A stretch of DNA of 64,000 nt from Achromobacter insolitus (GCF_002209555.1 NZ_NJIF01000004.1:186001-250000), one strand, 5' to 3'. Positions 37,131 to 46,668 are shown, numbered from the stretch's first letter. The notes: a model not told the origin generated them from the letters alone. Program-made: numbers and translations.

Positions 37131-38804
37131 ATGCAAACCCATTCCGAAGCGCGCAGCCTGCAGCGCATCCTGACTGCCACCGTAATGGCCACCGCCCTGG
37201 TGAGCGCCTTGGCCGCTTGCGGCGGCGGTGGCGGCGGAAAGAAAACCGCCGGCCTGCCGGGCACGGACATTCCTACGAACCCTGGCGGCGGCGGCCTCGA
37301 TCCTGGCGGCGGCCTCAACCCTGGTGGCGGCACCAATCCTGGCGGCGGCACCAATCCCGGTGGCGGTACCAATCCCGGTGGCGGCACCGATCCTGGCGGT
37401 GGCACCGATCCGGGAACCCCGCCGCGCGTGGTCGGCCTGCTCGAAACAACGCTGGGCAATACCGGCGCGGCAGTGGACAACACCCTGCCCCTGAATCTCG
37501 ACTCGACACTGGGCGGCGTGGGCAAGGCGCTGGACCCCACGATCAAGCCGGTAGCCGATACGGTGGTCGGCCTGACGCAGCAGATCGGCGCCACCACGGG
37601 ATTGGGACAACCCACCGACGGCGTCGTCAAGCAGGTGGGCGGCCTGGTCAGTGACCTGGGCACCTCGGTCAAGGGCTCGGGCTTGCCAGGAGGATTGGGC
37701 GCAGGCGTGGGCGGCCTGGTGGATGGCCTGGGCAAAACGGTCGCCAGCACGGGCGGCCTGCTGCACGCGGACGCCAACAACCCTAATCCCCTGACAACCG
37801 TGCTCGGCAATGCGACCGGTGCCGTGGGCGCCTTGACCGGCGCATTGTCGGGCCAGGGCGGACTCTTGCAGCCCATTACCCAGGTAGTCGGCGGCGTGAC
37901 CGGAGGCGCACTGAGCGGTCCCACCACGCCGCTGCTCGAACCCGCGCTGGGCAACGTCGGCAAGACAGTGGACAACGTACTGCCGCTGGGCCTGCAACCC
38001 GTGCTCGCGGGCGTGGGTGGCGCGCTGGATCCCACCGCGAGTCCGCTGGCCGGCAAGGTCACGGGCCTGACACAACAAGTGGGCGATACCACCAAACTGG
38101 GCGCACCCGTCGCCGGCCTGTTGAGCAGCCTGGGCGGCACGGTCACCAATCTGGGCGGCGCGTTGCCGGGCGGCACGCCGGGCTTGAACGGCGTGCTGCA
38201 GGGCCTGGGCGGCGCCGTCGCCAGCGCGGGCGGCCTGCTGCATGCCACGCCGGGCAACACCAATCCCCTGGGCTCGACGCTGGCCAATGCCACCGGCGCG
38301 GTTGCCTCGTTGACGGGCGGCCTGGGCCTGGGCGGCGTGACCGGCGGTCTGACCGGCGGCGGCAACGGCGCGGGCGGCCTGCTGGCCCCGGTGACGGGCC
38401 TGCTCGGAGGCGTGACCGGCGCAGTGGGGGGCTCGACCGGCGGCAACAGCGGCGCGGGCGGTTTGTTGGCGCCGGTTACGGGGCTCTTGGGCGGCGTGAC
38501 CGGCGCCGTAGGAGGCACGGCAGGTGGCGCAGCGGGCGGCGGATTGCTGGGCGGACTGGTAGGCGGGGTGAGTGTCGCCGCCAACGCTTCGGCGGGCGGA
38601 GCTGCCGGCGGATCCGCCGGTGCGCCTGCCAGCTCGGGGGGATCGGGGGCAGGCGCTGCGGCCAATGGCGGCCTGCTCGGCGGGCTGCTGGGCGGCGTGA
38701 CCGGCAGCCTGACAGGCGGCGCGGCCGCGGGCGGCTCTGCCGGTGGAACCGCGAACGGCGGACTGCTGGGCGGATTGCTTGGCGGGCTGGCCGGCAAGAA
38801 GTGA
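37131..38804 (+). CDS. Low-complexity Gly-rich repeat lipoprotein
   Basis: A 557-residue predicted surface lipoprotein: signal peptide with lipobox LAAC (Cys30) followed by six glycines. Next come hexapeptide repeats N/D-P-G-G-G-T/L (residues about 50-92). A region of two homologous units follows, with period 165 residues starting at Leu103 (LLETTLGN) and Leu268 (LLEPALGN), each containing VDNxLPLxL, GLTQQxG and ASxGGLLHA. The C-terminus is Gly/Ala/Leu-rich with 28-residue repeats (GAGGLLAPVTGLLGGVTGAVGG) and NGGLLGGLLGG units. It resembles proteins annotated as collagen-like in Bordetella, but strict Gly-X-Y triplets are not seen. AGGAG precedes the ATG. It is probably an adhesin or matrix component. 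Confidence 0.75.
   Translation: MQTHSEARSLQRILTATVMATALVSALAACGGGGGGKKTAGLPGTDIPTNPGGGGLDPGGGLNPGGGTNPGGGTNPGGGTNPGGGTDPGGGTDPGTPPRVVGLLETTLGNTGAAVDNTLPLNLDSTLGGVGKALDPTIKPVADTVVGLTQQIGATTGLGQPTDGVVKQVGGLVSDLGTSVKGSGLPGGLGAGVGGLVDGLGKTVASTGGLLHADANNPNPLTTVLGNATGAVGALTGALSGQGGLLQPITQVVGGVTGGALSGPTTPLLEPALGNVGKTVDNVLPLGLQPVLAGVGGALDPTASPLAGKVTGLTQQVGDTTKLGAPVAGLLSSLGGTVTNLGGALPGGTPGLNGVLQGLGGAVASAGGLLHATPGNTNPLGSTLANATGAVASLTGGLGLGGVTGGLTGGGNGAGGLLAPVTGLLGGVTGAVGGSTGGNSGAGGLLAPVTGLLGGVTGAVGGTAGGAAGGGLLGGLVGGVSVAANASAGGAAGGSAGAPASSGGSGAGAAANGGLLGGLLGGVTGSLTGGAAAGGSAGGTANGGLLGGLLGGLAGKK
37299..37406 (+). repeat. Six 18-bp tandem repeats in the lipoprotein gene
   Basis: Six in-frame units of the form RAYCCYGGYGGCGGYMYC (for example AATCCTGGCGGCGGCACC), preceded by a 21-base variant. 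Copy number could change by slippage without breaking the frame, altering stalk length. Confidence 0.85.
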
Positions 38805-38832
38805 TCCCTCTCAACCGCCAGGAACCTACATC

Positions 38833-39378
38833 ATGCTGCAACAACAGACCTACTTTCACCACGAGCATGTGACCGGCATGGCTGAATCATCAGGAAGCGA
38901 GCGGCGATCCGGCATGCTGGACGACATCGTCCTGCTGCTGGGCCGGCAGTTCGCCGCCTACAACGCGGCATGCCAGTCGGCCCTGGCGGAAAAGCTGGGC
39001 ATCCCCCTGGCGGACCTGAAGGCGCTGGAACTGGTGATGGAGTTCGATGCTCTGCCCACGGGGCATCTGGCCCAGTTGATGGGCATCAGCTCGGGCGGCG
39101 CAACGGCATTGATCAACCGGCTGGAAGCGGCTGGCTATGTCCAGCGAGGCCGTCATCCACTGGATCGCAGAATGATCGTGATCCGGCCGGTGGAGGAGCA
39201 GTGCCAACAGCTGGCGCAGGAACGGCAGTGGATCGCCGAGGCCATTGCGACCACCGCGCGCGGTTATGACACCGCTGAACTGGAAATGGTGCACGCCTTC
39301 CTGACGCGCAGCGGCCGCAATGTGAAGCGCGACACGCTGGCCTGGCTGGAAACGGGCGGCGCGCATCACGCCGTGTAG
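38833..39378 (+). CDS. MarR-family transcriptional regulator
   Basis: A 181-residue winged-helix regulator with a long N-terminal extension. The DNA-binding part is LPTGHLAQLMGISSGGATALINRLEAAGYVQRGRHPLDRRMIVIRP, the MarR wing with its DxR motif. The start at 38833 has AGGAA upstream; Met16 (38878) is an alternative. It lies 28 bases after the Gly-rich lipoprotein gene on the same strand and is probably co-transcribed with it, possibly as a feedback regulator. Confidence 0.88.
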   Translation: MLQQQTYFHHEHVTGMAESSGSERRSGMLDDIVLLLGRQFAAYNAACQSALAEKLGIPLADLKALELVMEFDALPTGHLAQLMGISSGGATALINRLEAAGYVQRGRHPLDRRMIVIRPVEEQCQQLAQERQWIAEAIATTARGYDTAELEMVHAFLTRSGRNVKRDTLAWLETGGAHHAV

Positions 39379-39380
39379 AC

Positions 39381-39408
39381 CGGCAGCGGGGGCCCGCCCC
39401 CGCTGCCG
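39381..39408. terminator. Bidirectional hairpin between the MarR and yejF genes
   Basis: A perfect 12-bp GC stem (CGGCAGCGGGGG and its complement) around CCCG between convergent genes. There is no T-run on either side. Confidence 0.6.
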
Positions 39409-39410
39409 CA

Positions 39411-41108
39411 TCAGGCCGCTTCGGACGGTCCGAAGTGCAGGCGCGGCACCGCGGCCAGCAGCCTGCGAGTCATGTCCTGCCGCGGCGCATGCAGCACCGC
39501 GTCGGCCGGCCCCAACTCGACGATGCGCCCGCCGTCCATGACGGCGATGCGGTCGGCCAGGTACTCGACTACGCCGAAGTTGTGCGTAATGAACAGATAG
39601 GCGATGCCCAGTTCGAGCTGCAACTCGCGCAGCAGGTCGAGGATCTGCGCCTGCACGGAGACGTCCAGCGCCGACGTGGGCTCATCGCAGATCAGCACTT
39701 TCGGCTCGACCGCCAGAGCCCGGGCGATCGCAATCCGCTGGCGCTGGCCGCCCGAGAATTCGTGGGGATAGCGCGCCAGCGTATTGGCGGGCAGGCCCAC
39801 GCGCTCGATCAGCCCCGCGGCGTGCGCACGGCGCGCATCTTTGTCCATGCCCCTGCGCAGGGACGCAAGCCCTTCATCCAGGATATCTCCCACGCGCATG
39901 CGCGGGTCCAGCGACGCATAGGGGTCCTGGAAAACGATCTGGATGTCCTGCCTCAGGCGTTGCAGCGTGCGCCGGTCCGCCGACAGCACGTCCTGGCCCC
40001 GCAGCATCGCGCGGCCGGAAATGCGCGCGCCGTCGATCAGCCGCAGCAGCGCCTTGCCGGTGGTGGTCTTGCCGCAGCCGGATTCGCCCAGCAGCGCCAG
40101 GGTTTCGCCCGCCCTCAGGGAGAAGGTCACGCCGTCCACCGCCTTGACCCATGACGCGATGCGGCGCAGCGGTCCCTTGCGCACGGGGTAATGGACCTTC
40201 AGGTCCTGCACGTCCAGCACCATCTCCGCATTGCGCGCCCGCGGGGCCGCGGCCTGCAGGTCTGCGTCGCGGGCCATGGCCTCGCGACCGCTTTCCGTGA
40301 GCGGAGTACCGCGTTTTTCGAACGTGGGAATCGCCTCGAACAGCTGCCGCGCATAGGGATGCTTGGGCGCGCGGAAGAACGCTTCGGCAGCGGCGCTTTC
40401 CACGATCTCGCCACCGCGCATCAGGGCCACGTGGTGGGCCACGTTCTTCACCACCGCTAGATCGTGAGTGATCAGCAGCACAGCCATGCCCATTTCCCGC
40501 TGAATGTCAGCCAGCAGGTCCAGCACCTGCGCTTGCACGGTGACGTCCAGCGCCGTGGTCGGCTCGTCCGCGATGAGCAGCAAGGGCTCGGCCGCCAGCG
40601 CGATGGCAATCATGACGCGCTGCTTCTGTCCGCCCGAGAACTGGAAGGGATAGTCGTCGATGCGCCGTTCGGGCTCGGGAATGCCCACTCGCCGCAGCCA
40701 GTCCACGGCCCGGGCGCGCGCGGCGGCGCCGCGCAGGGGCGTATGGGCGACCAGGGTCTCGATGATCTGGTCGCCCACCCGCATGACCGGATTCAGGCTG
40801 GTGGAGGGTTCCTGGAAGATGATGCCGATGCGCCCGCCCCGCACGCCGCGCATGGCGCTTTCGGGCAGGCGGTTGAGGTCCTCTCCGTCCAGGTCGATCT
40901 GCCCGCCCACGATACGTCCGGCGTCGGGCAGCAACCGCAACAGCGCCAACGCCGTCATGCTCTTGCCGCAGCCCGACTCGCCGACCAGCGCGAAGGTCTG
41001 TCGCCGCGAAATCGCCAACTGCAGACGCTTGACCGCATGGGTCATGCCGCTTTCGCCGGCGATGTCCACGTCCAGGCCGTGCACCTCAAGCAAGGAAGAC
41101 TGGCTCAT
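39411..41108 (-). CDS. yejF: Oligopeptide/microcin C ABC transporter ATPase YejF (double NBD)
   Basis: A 565-residue fusion of two DppD/DppF-like ATPase domains. Walker A GESGCGKS appears near residue 38 and again near 340; both halves have LSGGQ-type signatures ([16 protein letters not shown]) and Walker B LLIADEP / VLICDEP. It energises the YejB/YejE permease. Its start overlaps the yejE stop by four bases. Confidence 0.92.
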   Translation of the reverse strand: MSQSSLLEVHGLDVDIAGESGMTHAVKRLQLAISRRQTFALVGESGCGKSMTALALLRLLPDAGRIVGGQIDLDGEDLNRLPESAMRGVRGGRIGIIFQEPSTSLNPVMRVGDQIIETLVAHTPLRGAAARARAVDWLRRVGIPEPERRIDDYPFQFSGGQKQRVMIAIALAAEPLLLIADEPTTALDVTVQAQVLDLLADIQREMGMAVLLITHDLAVVKNVAHHVALMRGGEIVESAAAEAFFRAPKHPYARQLFEAIPTFEKRGTPLTESGREAMARDADLQAAAPRARNAEMVLDVQDLKVHYPVRKGPLRRIASWVKAVDGVTFSLRAGETLALLGESGCGKTTTGKALLRLIDGARISGRAMLRGQDVLSADRRTLQRLRQDIQIVFQDPYASLDPRMRVGDILDEGLASLRRGMDKDARRAHAAGLIERVGLPANTLARYPHEFSGGQRQRIAIARALAVEPKVLICDEPTSALDVSVQAQILDLLRELQLELGIAYLFITHNFGVVEYLADRIAVMDGGRIVELGPADAVLHAPRQDMTRRLLAAVPRLHFGPSEAA

Positions 41109-42613
41109 GGCGCATCTCCAGGACGGGACGAACGGGTGTCCGTGGCCAGCGCCGTGCGGGGGCCGCGGCCAAACAGGCCCAGGCGGGCCATGCGGCCGGG
41201 CTTGTAGCGGCGAGTACGCGGATCAAAGGCGTCGCGCACCGCATCGGCAAACAGATTGGCCGCCAGCACCAGCGCCAGCATGAAGAGAAAGGCCGTCATC
41301 AGGTTCCACCAGATCATGGGATCGCGGGACATCTCCAGCCGCGCGCCGTCGATCATGGAACCGAAAGAATTCATGCTGGGATCCACGCCTATGCCCAGAT
41401 AGGACAGCACCGCCTCGTACAGGACCAGGCCAGAGAACTCGAGCACCACGGTGATCAGGACCAGGTGAGCCACGTTGGGCAGCAGATGGCGGGTCATGAT
41501 GCGCCAGTGCGATACGCCAAACGCGCGAGCGGCCTGCACGTATTCCAGCTCGCGCAGCTTGAGGGTTTCGGCGCGCAACAGGCGGCACAGGCCAGCCCAG
41601 CCGGTGAAGCCCAGGATCATGCAGAGCAGGAACAGCCGCAGGTCGGCGCGCGCGGCCGAGGTGTCGAACAGGTCTGCGTGGTTGTCTATGTAGACCTGCA
41701 TCATCAGCGCGCAGGCAGCCACCAGCAGCACCCCCGGGATCGAGGTAATGGTGGTGTAGAGATACTGGATGCCGTCGTCGACCTTGCCCTTGAAATAGCC
41801 GGCGGCAATGCCGAACACAATGGCCGGGGGCAGCATCGCGATGGTGGTGAGGCTGCCGATGACGAGCGCCGTGCGGATACTCTTGAGCGCCTGCCACAGC
41901 ACATCGTTGCCGATGCGGTCGGTGCCCAGCGCGTGATAGCCGCTGGACAGCCCAACCAGCGCCCCGGTCACCAGGCATAGCAACGTGAAAGTGACGGCCA
42001 TGGCGCGCCAGGGCACTTCCGAGAGCCCGCCCTGCGCGTCCTCTGCCTGCGCCCGCGCGCCGCGCCGCCTTGCCAGGCCGGCATAGGCCAGCCCGATCAC
42101 GACGGCCGCGACGGCCAGCCCCGCGGCCAGCCCCAGCCCGAGCCGTTTGGCCACGTCGCCCAGGTAGTCGCGGTCAGGGTCGTCCAGGTGCACGCCCGCG
42201 CCCCGCAGCCGGGGAAAGTCGCGCACCGGCTTGTCGTTGACGAGCATGGTTTCCTTGGTGAACTGACGCACCGCCAAGGGTTCGGAATAGGTTTTTTCGG
42301 GGGTGGTCAGCACGGTGCCGGCCAGCAAGCCGTCCAGCGCGGAACGCACCGCGGGCGCGTAGGCAGGAGGCGCGTCGGCGGCGGCGCCCGGAGCCGGCGG
42401 CAGCAGCGGCCGATAATGCACCGAGTCCAGCAGGCCAATCGTCACGAACGCGGCAAGAATCACTGCCGAGCACATGGCAGGCGTGTCGCGGGCCACCCGC
42501 GCCCACGTCGCGCGCAGGTTCGGGCTGCGGCGCACGTGCCAGGCATAGGCCAGCGCGCCCAGGGTCATGAGCCATAGCGCGATATCGGTCCAGAGGAAGA
42601 CGAACTTGGGCAT
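41105..42613 (-). CDS. yejE: Oligopeptide ABC transporter permease YejE, with long N-terminal insert
   Basis: A 502-residue DppC-family permease. The C-terminal 300 residues carry the usual six-helix core and the EAA loop (ARAFGVSHWRIMTRHLLPN). Between the first membrane segments lies a periplasmic insert of about 100 residues (from VHYRPLLPP to DYLGDVAKR), followed by an extra hydrophobic pair; E. coli YejE is about 340 residues. The start at 42613 is five bases after the yejB stop. Confidence 0.9.
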   Translation of the reverse strand: MPKFVFLWTDIALWLMTLGALAYAWHVRRSPNLRATWARVARDTPAMCSAVILAAFVTIGLLDSVHYRPLLPPAPGAAADAPPAYAPAVRSALDGLLAGTVLTTPEKTYSEPLAVRQFTKETMLVNDKPVRDFPRLRGAGVHLDDPDRDYLGDVAKRLGLGLAAGLAVAAVVIGLAYAGLARRRGARAQAEDAQGGLSEVPWRAMAVTFTLLCLVTGALVGLSSGYHALGTDRIGNDVLWQALKSIRTALVIGSLTTIAMLPPAIVFGIAAGYFKGKVDDGIQYLYTTITSIPGVLLVAACALMMQVYIDNHADLFDTSAARADLRLFLLCMILGFTGWAGLCRLLRAETLKLRELEYVQAARAFGVSHWRIMTRHLLPNVAHLVLITVVLEFSGLVLYEAVLSYLGIGVDPSMNSFGSMIDGARLEMSRDPMIWWNLMTAFLFMLALVLAANLFADAVRDAFDPRTRRYKPGRMARLGLFGRGPRTALATDTRSSRPGDAP

Positions 42614-42618
42614 GGCGG

Positions 42619-43596
42619 CTACTCGAATCTGACGCGGGGGTCGGCCAGCGTGTAGGAAATGTCGGCCAGGATCAGCCCCACGATGTAGAGGGCGGCCCCG
42701 AGGAACACCATGGCGCGCACGATGGAGAAATCCTGCGCGTTGATGGCGTCGATGGTGTAGCTGCCCAACCCCGGAATGCCGAAGAAGGACTCTGCGATCA
42801 GGCTGCCCATGAACAGCAGCGGCAAGGCGGCCACCGTGCTGGTCAGTATGGGCAGCATCGCGTTTCGCAGCACGTGCCGGAACAGCACGACGCGTTCGGC
42901 CAGCCCCTTGGAGCGCGCGGTGCGCACATAGTCCTTGCCGATCTCCTCCAGGAACAAGGTGCGGTAGAAGCGCGCTTCCGGACCCAGCCGCGAGACGATC
43001 GCGACAAGCACCGGCAGCGCCAGGAACTTGACCACGTCCAGCCCGCCCGAAAAACCCGAGAACGGCACCAGGCGCAGCAGCTTGGCGAATACCCATTGGC
43101 CGGCAATGATGTAGAACAGGCTGGAAATGGACAGCAGCAGCACGCAGACCACCACGCCCCAGAAGTCGAGGCGCGTCGCCCGGAAATACACCAGCGTCAG
43201 GGAAAAGACGATGCTGACGAACAGCCCCAGGAAAAAGGTCGGCACCGCCAGGGCCAGACTGGGGCCCATGCGCGTCTTGATCTCGCGGCCGATGTCGCGC
43301 CCGCCATCGGATGCGCCGAAGTCCATGACAAGCAGAGGCACCGAGCGCTGGTAGAACACCGTGTCGGTCAGTTGGGCCGCGCCTTCGGCTTTGGCGTTGA
43401 AGAACAAGGGCTTGTCGTAGCCCCGCTCGGCCTTCCACTTTTCTACCGCGTCCTGGTTGACGCGCTGCCCGCCGATCGCCAGCCGCGCCATATCGTCGGG
43501 CGTATTCACCGCGAAGAACAGGATGAAGGTGAAGAGATTCACGCCGATCAGGATCAGCACGCCGTACAGCAACCGGCGGATCACGTAGCCGATCAT
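42619..43596 (-). CDS. yejB: Oligopeptide ABC transporter permease YejB
   Basis: A 325-residue DppB-family permease beginning MIGYVIRRLLYGVLILIGVN with the EAA loop TARSKGLAERVVLFRHVLRNAMLP and the end LADPRVRFE typical of YejB. AAGGAG lies upstream. Its ATG overlaps the yejA stop by four bases. Confidence 0.93.
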   Translation of the reverse strand: MIGYVIRRLLYGVLILIGVNLFTFILFFAVNTPDDMARLAIGGQRVNQDAVEKWKAERGYDKPLFFNAKAEGAAQLTDTVFYQRSVPLLVMDFGASDGGRDIGREIKTRMGPSLALAVPTFFLGLFVSIVFSLTLVYFRATRLDFWGVVVCVLLLSISSLFYIIAGQWVFAKLLRLVPFSGFSGGLDVVKFLALPVLVAIVSRLGPEARFYRTLFLEEIGKDYVRTARSKGLAERVVLFRHVLRNAMLPILTSTVAALPLLFMGSLIAESFFGIPGLGSYTIDAINAQDFSIVRAMVFLGAALYIVGLILADISYTLADPRVRFE

Positions 43597-45830
43597 GATT
43601 GATGCTCCTTGCCCTGGGACGGCACGAAGGCCGTCTGGCGCTCGCGCCGCTTCAGCGCCACATAGGAAGGCCATATCGCCAGCGCCAGCAACAGCGCAAA
43701 CAGGCCTATGGGCCACCACTTCGGGTAGTTCCACTCGTCGATCTTCTGCTGCCGCAGGACCGGGTCGATCTTCAGGTACTGCAGCGTGTTGCGGACCATC
43801 TGGGTCGGCTTGGCATTGCCGACCCATTGCTGGTAGGCACCGCCCGACATCGGGAAGTAGCCGAACATCCAGGGCGCATCGCGCTGCACGATGGCGACCA
43901 TTCGCGCGATGAGCTGTTCTTTTTCTGGGCCATCGTCCAGGAACTTCATTTGCTCGAAGAGGCGGTCGTACTCGGGGCTGGCATAGTTGGCCGCATTCTC
44001 GCCGCCGCCCTTGGCCTTGGCATTGGGGCCATAAAGCAGGAACAGGAAGTTCTCGGCATCGGGATAGTCGGCGTTCCAGCCCCACAGGAAGATCTGCGCG
44101 GACCCGCGCATCATCTTGTCCTGGAAGCGGTTGTAGTCGGTGGCGCGCACGTCCAGTTGCACCCCGATCTTGGCCAGCTGGCGCCGCATCCAGTCGAACT
44201 GCGGATTGGAGCCGCCCCCCACCATCGAGTCGTAGTAGAGCACCAGCGGCGCGCCCGTCTTGGCGTTGCGGCCGTCGGGATAGCCGGCCTCGGCCAGCAG
44301 GCGGCGGGCCACGTCCACGGACTTGCGCACCGGCTTGCCGTCCACCAGGTCATAGACCACCGGGTTCACGCCTTCGGGGGGCTCACGATAGCCAAGCACG
44401 CCAGGCGGCACCGGGCCATAAGCCACCGAGGCCTGGCTGTTCTCGAACACCGCGACGTACTCTTCCCAGTCGAAGGCGATGCTGATGGCCTGGCGCAGTT
44501 TGCGGTTCTTTTCCTCCTGCTCCGGCGTATCGCCCTTGCCCACCACGGGGTCCAGCCAGTTGAAACCCATGTACCAGTTGGCAGTCTCGACCGTGGTCGG
44601 CAGTTTGATGCCGTGCTCGCGATACTGGCGCGCCTTGTCCTGGCTGTCGCCCGCGGCGACCAGCATGGCCACCCCGTACTCGCCGCGCTCGATCTGGGGC
44701 ACGTCGTAATAGCCCTGCATGAACTTGCCGACCAGCGGTATGGCTTCCTTTTCGACGCTGAACTCCGCGCGGTCGATGAAGGGCGTGGGCTTGCCGCAGT
44801 CGGCCAGGAGGCCCGCAGCCGCGTCGCCCGGCTCGCCTTCGCAGGGATAGGGTTCGCCGTGGAAGTTGGGATTGCGGCCCAGCACATGACGCCGGTTCTG
44901 CAGCGACTCCACCAGCATGTAGGGCCCGGTGCCCACCGGCCAGGTGTTGAATGACAGGTCGTGCGCCGCCATGCCCGGCTGGCTGTAGAAGCGATCGGCC
45001 TCCCAGGGAATAGGCGCGGTGAAGGTCATGGCCAGCCAGTACTTGAACTGCGGGTACTTGCCGTTGACGCGGATGCGCAGCGTGTGCGGGTCCAGCGCCT
45101 GCACCCCGGTAAAGCCGTCGGGTTCGCGCAGGTCCAGCCACGGAGGCGTGCCGGCGCCGCCCGGCATGTCGCTGCGCAGCGCCTGGTCGCGCTGGCGCAG
45201 ACGCTCCGCGTACTCTTTCAGGCCGGCCACATGCTCAATCATGAGACCGGAGATCGGCGACACGACACGCGGACTGACCAGGCGCCGGAACGCATAGACA
45301 TAGTCGTCCGCGGTCAGCTCGCGCGTGCCGGTGCGCGGGAAATCTGGGATGTAGAACTTGTCGTCCAGCTCGCCCGGCGCCAGCGGGAAGTAGTCGTAGC
45401 TGCCATCCGTCTTGCGCGCGAAAGCCGGATGCGGCGCATAACGCGCGCCGGGCCGGATCTTGATGTCGTAGATGCTTTGCGCGATCCGCTCGCCGGGCGT
45501 GTCGGCGGGCAGCGTGTTGCCCTGCGCATCCAGGTAGACGGGCGGGTCGATGGCCGCGGCCGCGCGCGGCACCAGCTCGTAGGGCCGCTTCAGGTAGTGG
45601 TAGCCGTACAGCGTCTCATAGATGTTGTACGTATAAGGGGTCTCGTCGCCAGAATAAGAGCTGGCCGGATCCAGGTACTTCGGGGACCGTTTGACGAAGG
45701 CGGAAAACAGCGTGTTCTGGCTTTCGGCGCCGGACGCGTAGGGGCTGTTGATGGGGCTTTCTTGCGAGCAGCCCGCCATCGCCAGCGACAGCAGCATGGC
45801 CGCCGCCCAGAGCCGCTTCAATCCGCGCAT
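43593..45830 (-). CDS. yejA: Oligopeptide ABC transporter binding lipoprotein YejA, with C-terminal membrane anchor
   Basis: A 745-residue SBP_bac_5 protein with a lipoprotein signal (LAMAGC, Cys21). The binding domain spans roughly residues 70-690. The C-terminus is odd: WWPIGLFALLLALAIWPSYVAL at 705-726 looks like a membrane helix and is followed by a basic tail KRRERQ, so the protein could be anchored at both ends. E. coli YejA is about 600 residues and lacks this. AAGGGAAGG precedes the ATG. Confidence 0.9.
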   Translation of the reverse strand: MRGLKRLWAAAMLLSLAMAGCSQESPINSPYASGAESQNTLFSAFVKRSPKYLDPASSYSGDETPYTYNIYETLYGYHYLKRPYELVPRAAAAIDPPVYLDAQGNTLPADTPGERIAQSIYDIKIRPGARYAPHPAFARKTDGSYDYFPLAPGELDDKFYIPDFPRTGTRELTADDYVYAFRRLVSPRVVSPISGLMIEHVAGLKEYAERLRQRDQALRSDMPGGAGTPPWLDLREPDGFTGVQALDPHTLRIRVNGKYPQFKYWLAMTFTAPIPWEADRFYSQPGMAAHDLSFNTWPVGTGPYMLVESLQNRRHVLGRNPNFHGEPYPCEGEPGDAAAGLLADCGKPTPFIDRAEFSVEKEAIPLVGKFMQGYYDVPQIERGEYGVAMLVAAGDSQDKARQYREHGIKLPTTVETANWYMGFNWLDPVVGKGDTPEQEEKNRKLRQAISIAFDWEEYVAVFENSQASVAYGPVPPGVLGYREPPEGVNPVVYDLVDGKPVRKSVDVARRLLAEAGYPDGRNAKTGAPLVLYYDSMVGGGSNPQFDWMRRQLAKIGVQLDVRATDYNRFQDKMMRGSAQIFLWGWNADYPDAENFLFLLYGPNAKAKGGGENAANYASPEYDRLFEQMKFLDDGPEKEQLIARMVAIVQRDAPWMFGYFPMSGGAYQQWVGNAKPTQMVRNTLQYLKIDPVLRQQKIDEWNYPKWWPIGLFALLLALAIWPSYVALKRRERQTAFVPSQGKEHQS

Positions 45831-45929
45831 GGAAACCTTCCCTTCAAATCGTTGCGACAGAGGATAGCAAACACCGGCGCCGGCCCATACCCAGGCATCC
45901 CCCAGGGCCGGCAGCGTTCACGCGCCGGC

Positions 45930-46589
45930 TCAACCGCACTGGCGCTGCCGCCAGCAGTCATAGCGCCACTTCCAGGGTTGCATGGCGCCAGGCTGCGCCC
46001 ACAGGCCGCGCCCGGCCGCCTTGGCCTGGCGTTGAAGGTCCGGCATGGCCTTGTCGCGCAGGTAGTCGCCCTGGCGCGCCGTGTACGCCCAAGCGTAACC
46101 GGCCTCCACCTGCAGGCGATTGGCCGAGCGGCCGTCGTCCAGGATCAGGGCGCAGACTTCCCGTCCGTACTGGTCCTTTTCGTAGCATTGCGCGGTGAGC
46201 GTCTTGCCCGCGACCAGGCCGGCCAGGTTCTTGCGCGCCGCCTCGGCATAAGGCTGGCCGGGCTGCTCGGACCCATGACCCTCTTCGGGCGCGTCGATGC
46301 TGTCCATGCGGATGCGATGCTGGCCGTCCGGCGCGCGCAGGGTCACGGTATCGCCGTCAGCGACATTCACGATCATGCCCGTCAGGGTGTAGCTGCCCTG
46401 GGGCACGCCGCCCGCTAGCGCCGCGCCCGGCCTGTCCTGGGTCGAGGAGGTCGGCCGTTCGGCCCGGTCCAGCCCCTCCCTTCCCGAGGGCTGCAACCCA
46501 TTGACGATGGCGCCCGCCGCCGCAAGGATCAAGGCGACGATCAGAGCGGTCAGCTTGCTGCCGCCGCGAAAGGGAGATTTGCCACGCAC
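45930..46589 (-). CDS. Membrane-anchored or secreted staphylococcal-nuclease-like protein
   Basis: A 219-residue protein with an N-terminal hydrophobic anchor (LTALIVALILAAAGAIV) and an SNase domain: VNVADGDTVTL, HRIRMDSIDAPE, KDQYGREVCALIL, QVEAGYAWAY. The catalytic Arg/Glu positions appear retained. The start is a GTG at 46589 with GGAG eight bases upstream. It would degrade nucleic acid in the periplasm or outside the cell. Confidence 0.85.
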   Translation of the reverse strand: MRGKSPFRGGSKLTALIVALILAAAGAIVNGLQPSGREGLDRAERPTSSTQDRPGAALAGGVPQGSYTLTGMIVNVADGDTVTLRAPDGQHRIRMDSIDAPEEGHGSEQPGQPYAEAARKNLAGLVAGKTLTAQCYEKDQYGREVCALILDDGRSANRLQVEAGYAWAYTARQGDYLRDKAMPDLQRQAKAAGRGLWAQPGAMQPWKWRYDCWRQRQCG

Positions 46590-46668
46590 CAGCCCGGCTC
46601 CAGATAGGAAAACGCAGGCAGTTTGCCATAAAGGTGGTGGTGGCGGTCGTGCTGAAAGCAGCCCTGGT

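Noticed and set aside
37028-38797. 589-codon Pro-rich frame antisense to the Gly-rich lipoprotein
   Set aside because: A Gly-rich coding strand automatically gives a Pro-rich complement. The plus frame has an SD, a signal peptide and a lipobox.
37131-38804. Calling the Gly-rich protein the TpsA partner of the adjacent TpsB
   Set aside because: It has a lipoprotein signal and no TPS (haemagglutination activity) domain at its N-terminus, and a strong terminator separates the genes.
45625-45640. A further TACGTA core, inside yejA
   Set aside because: It lies within coding sequence, is not part of a longer palindrome and has no promoter nearby.
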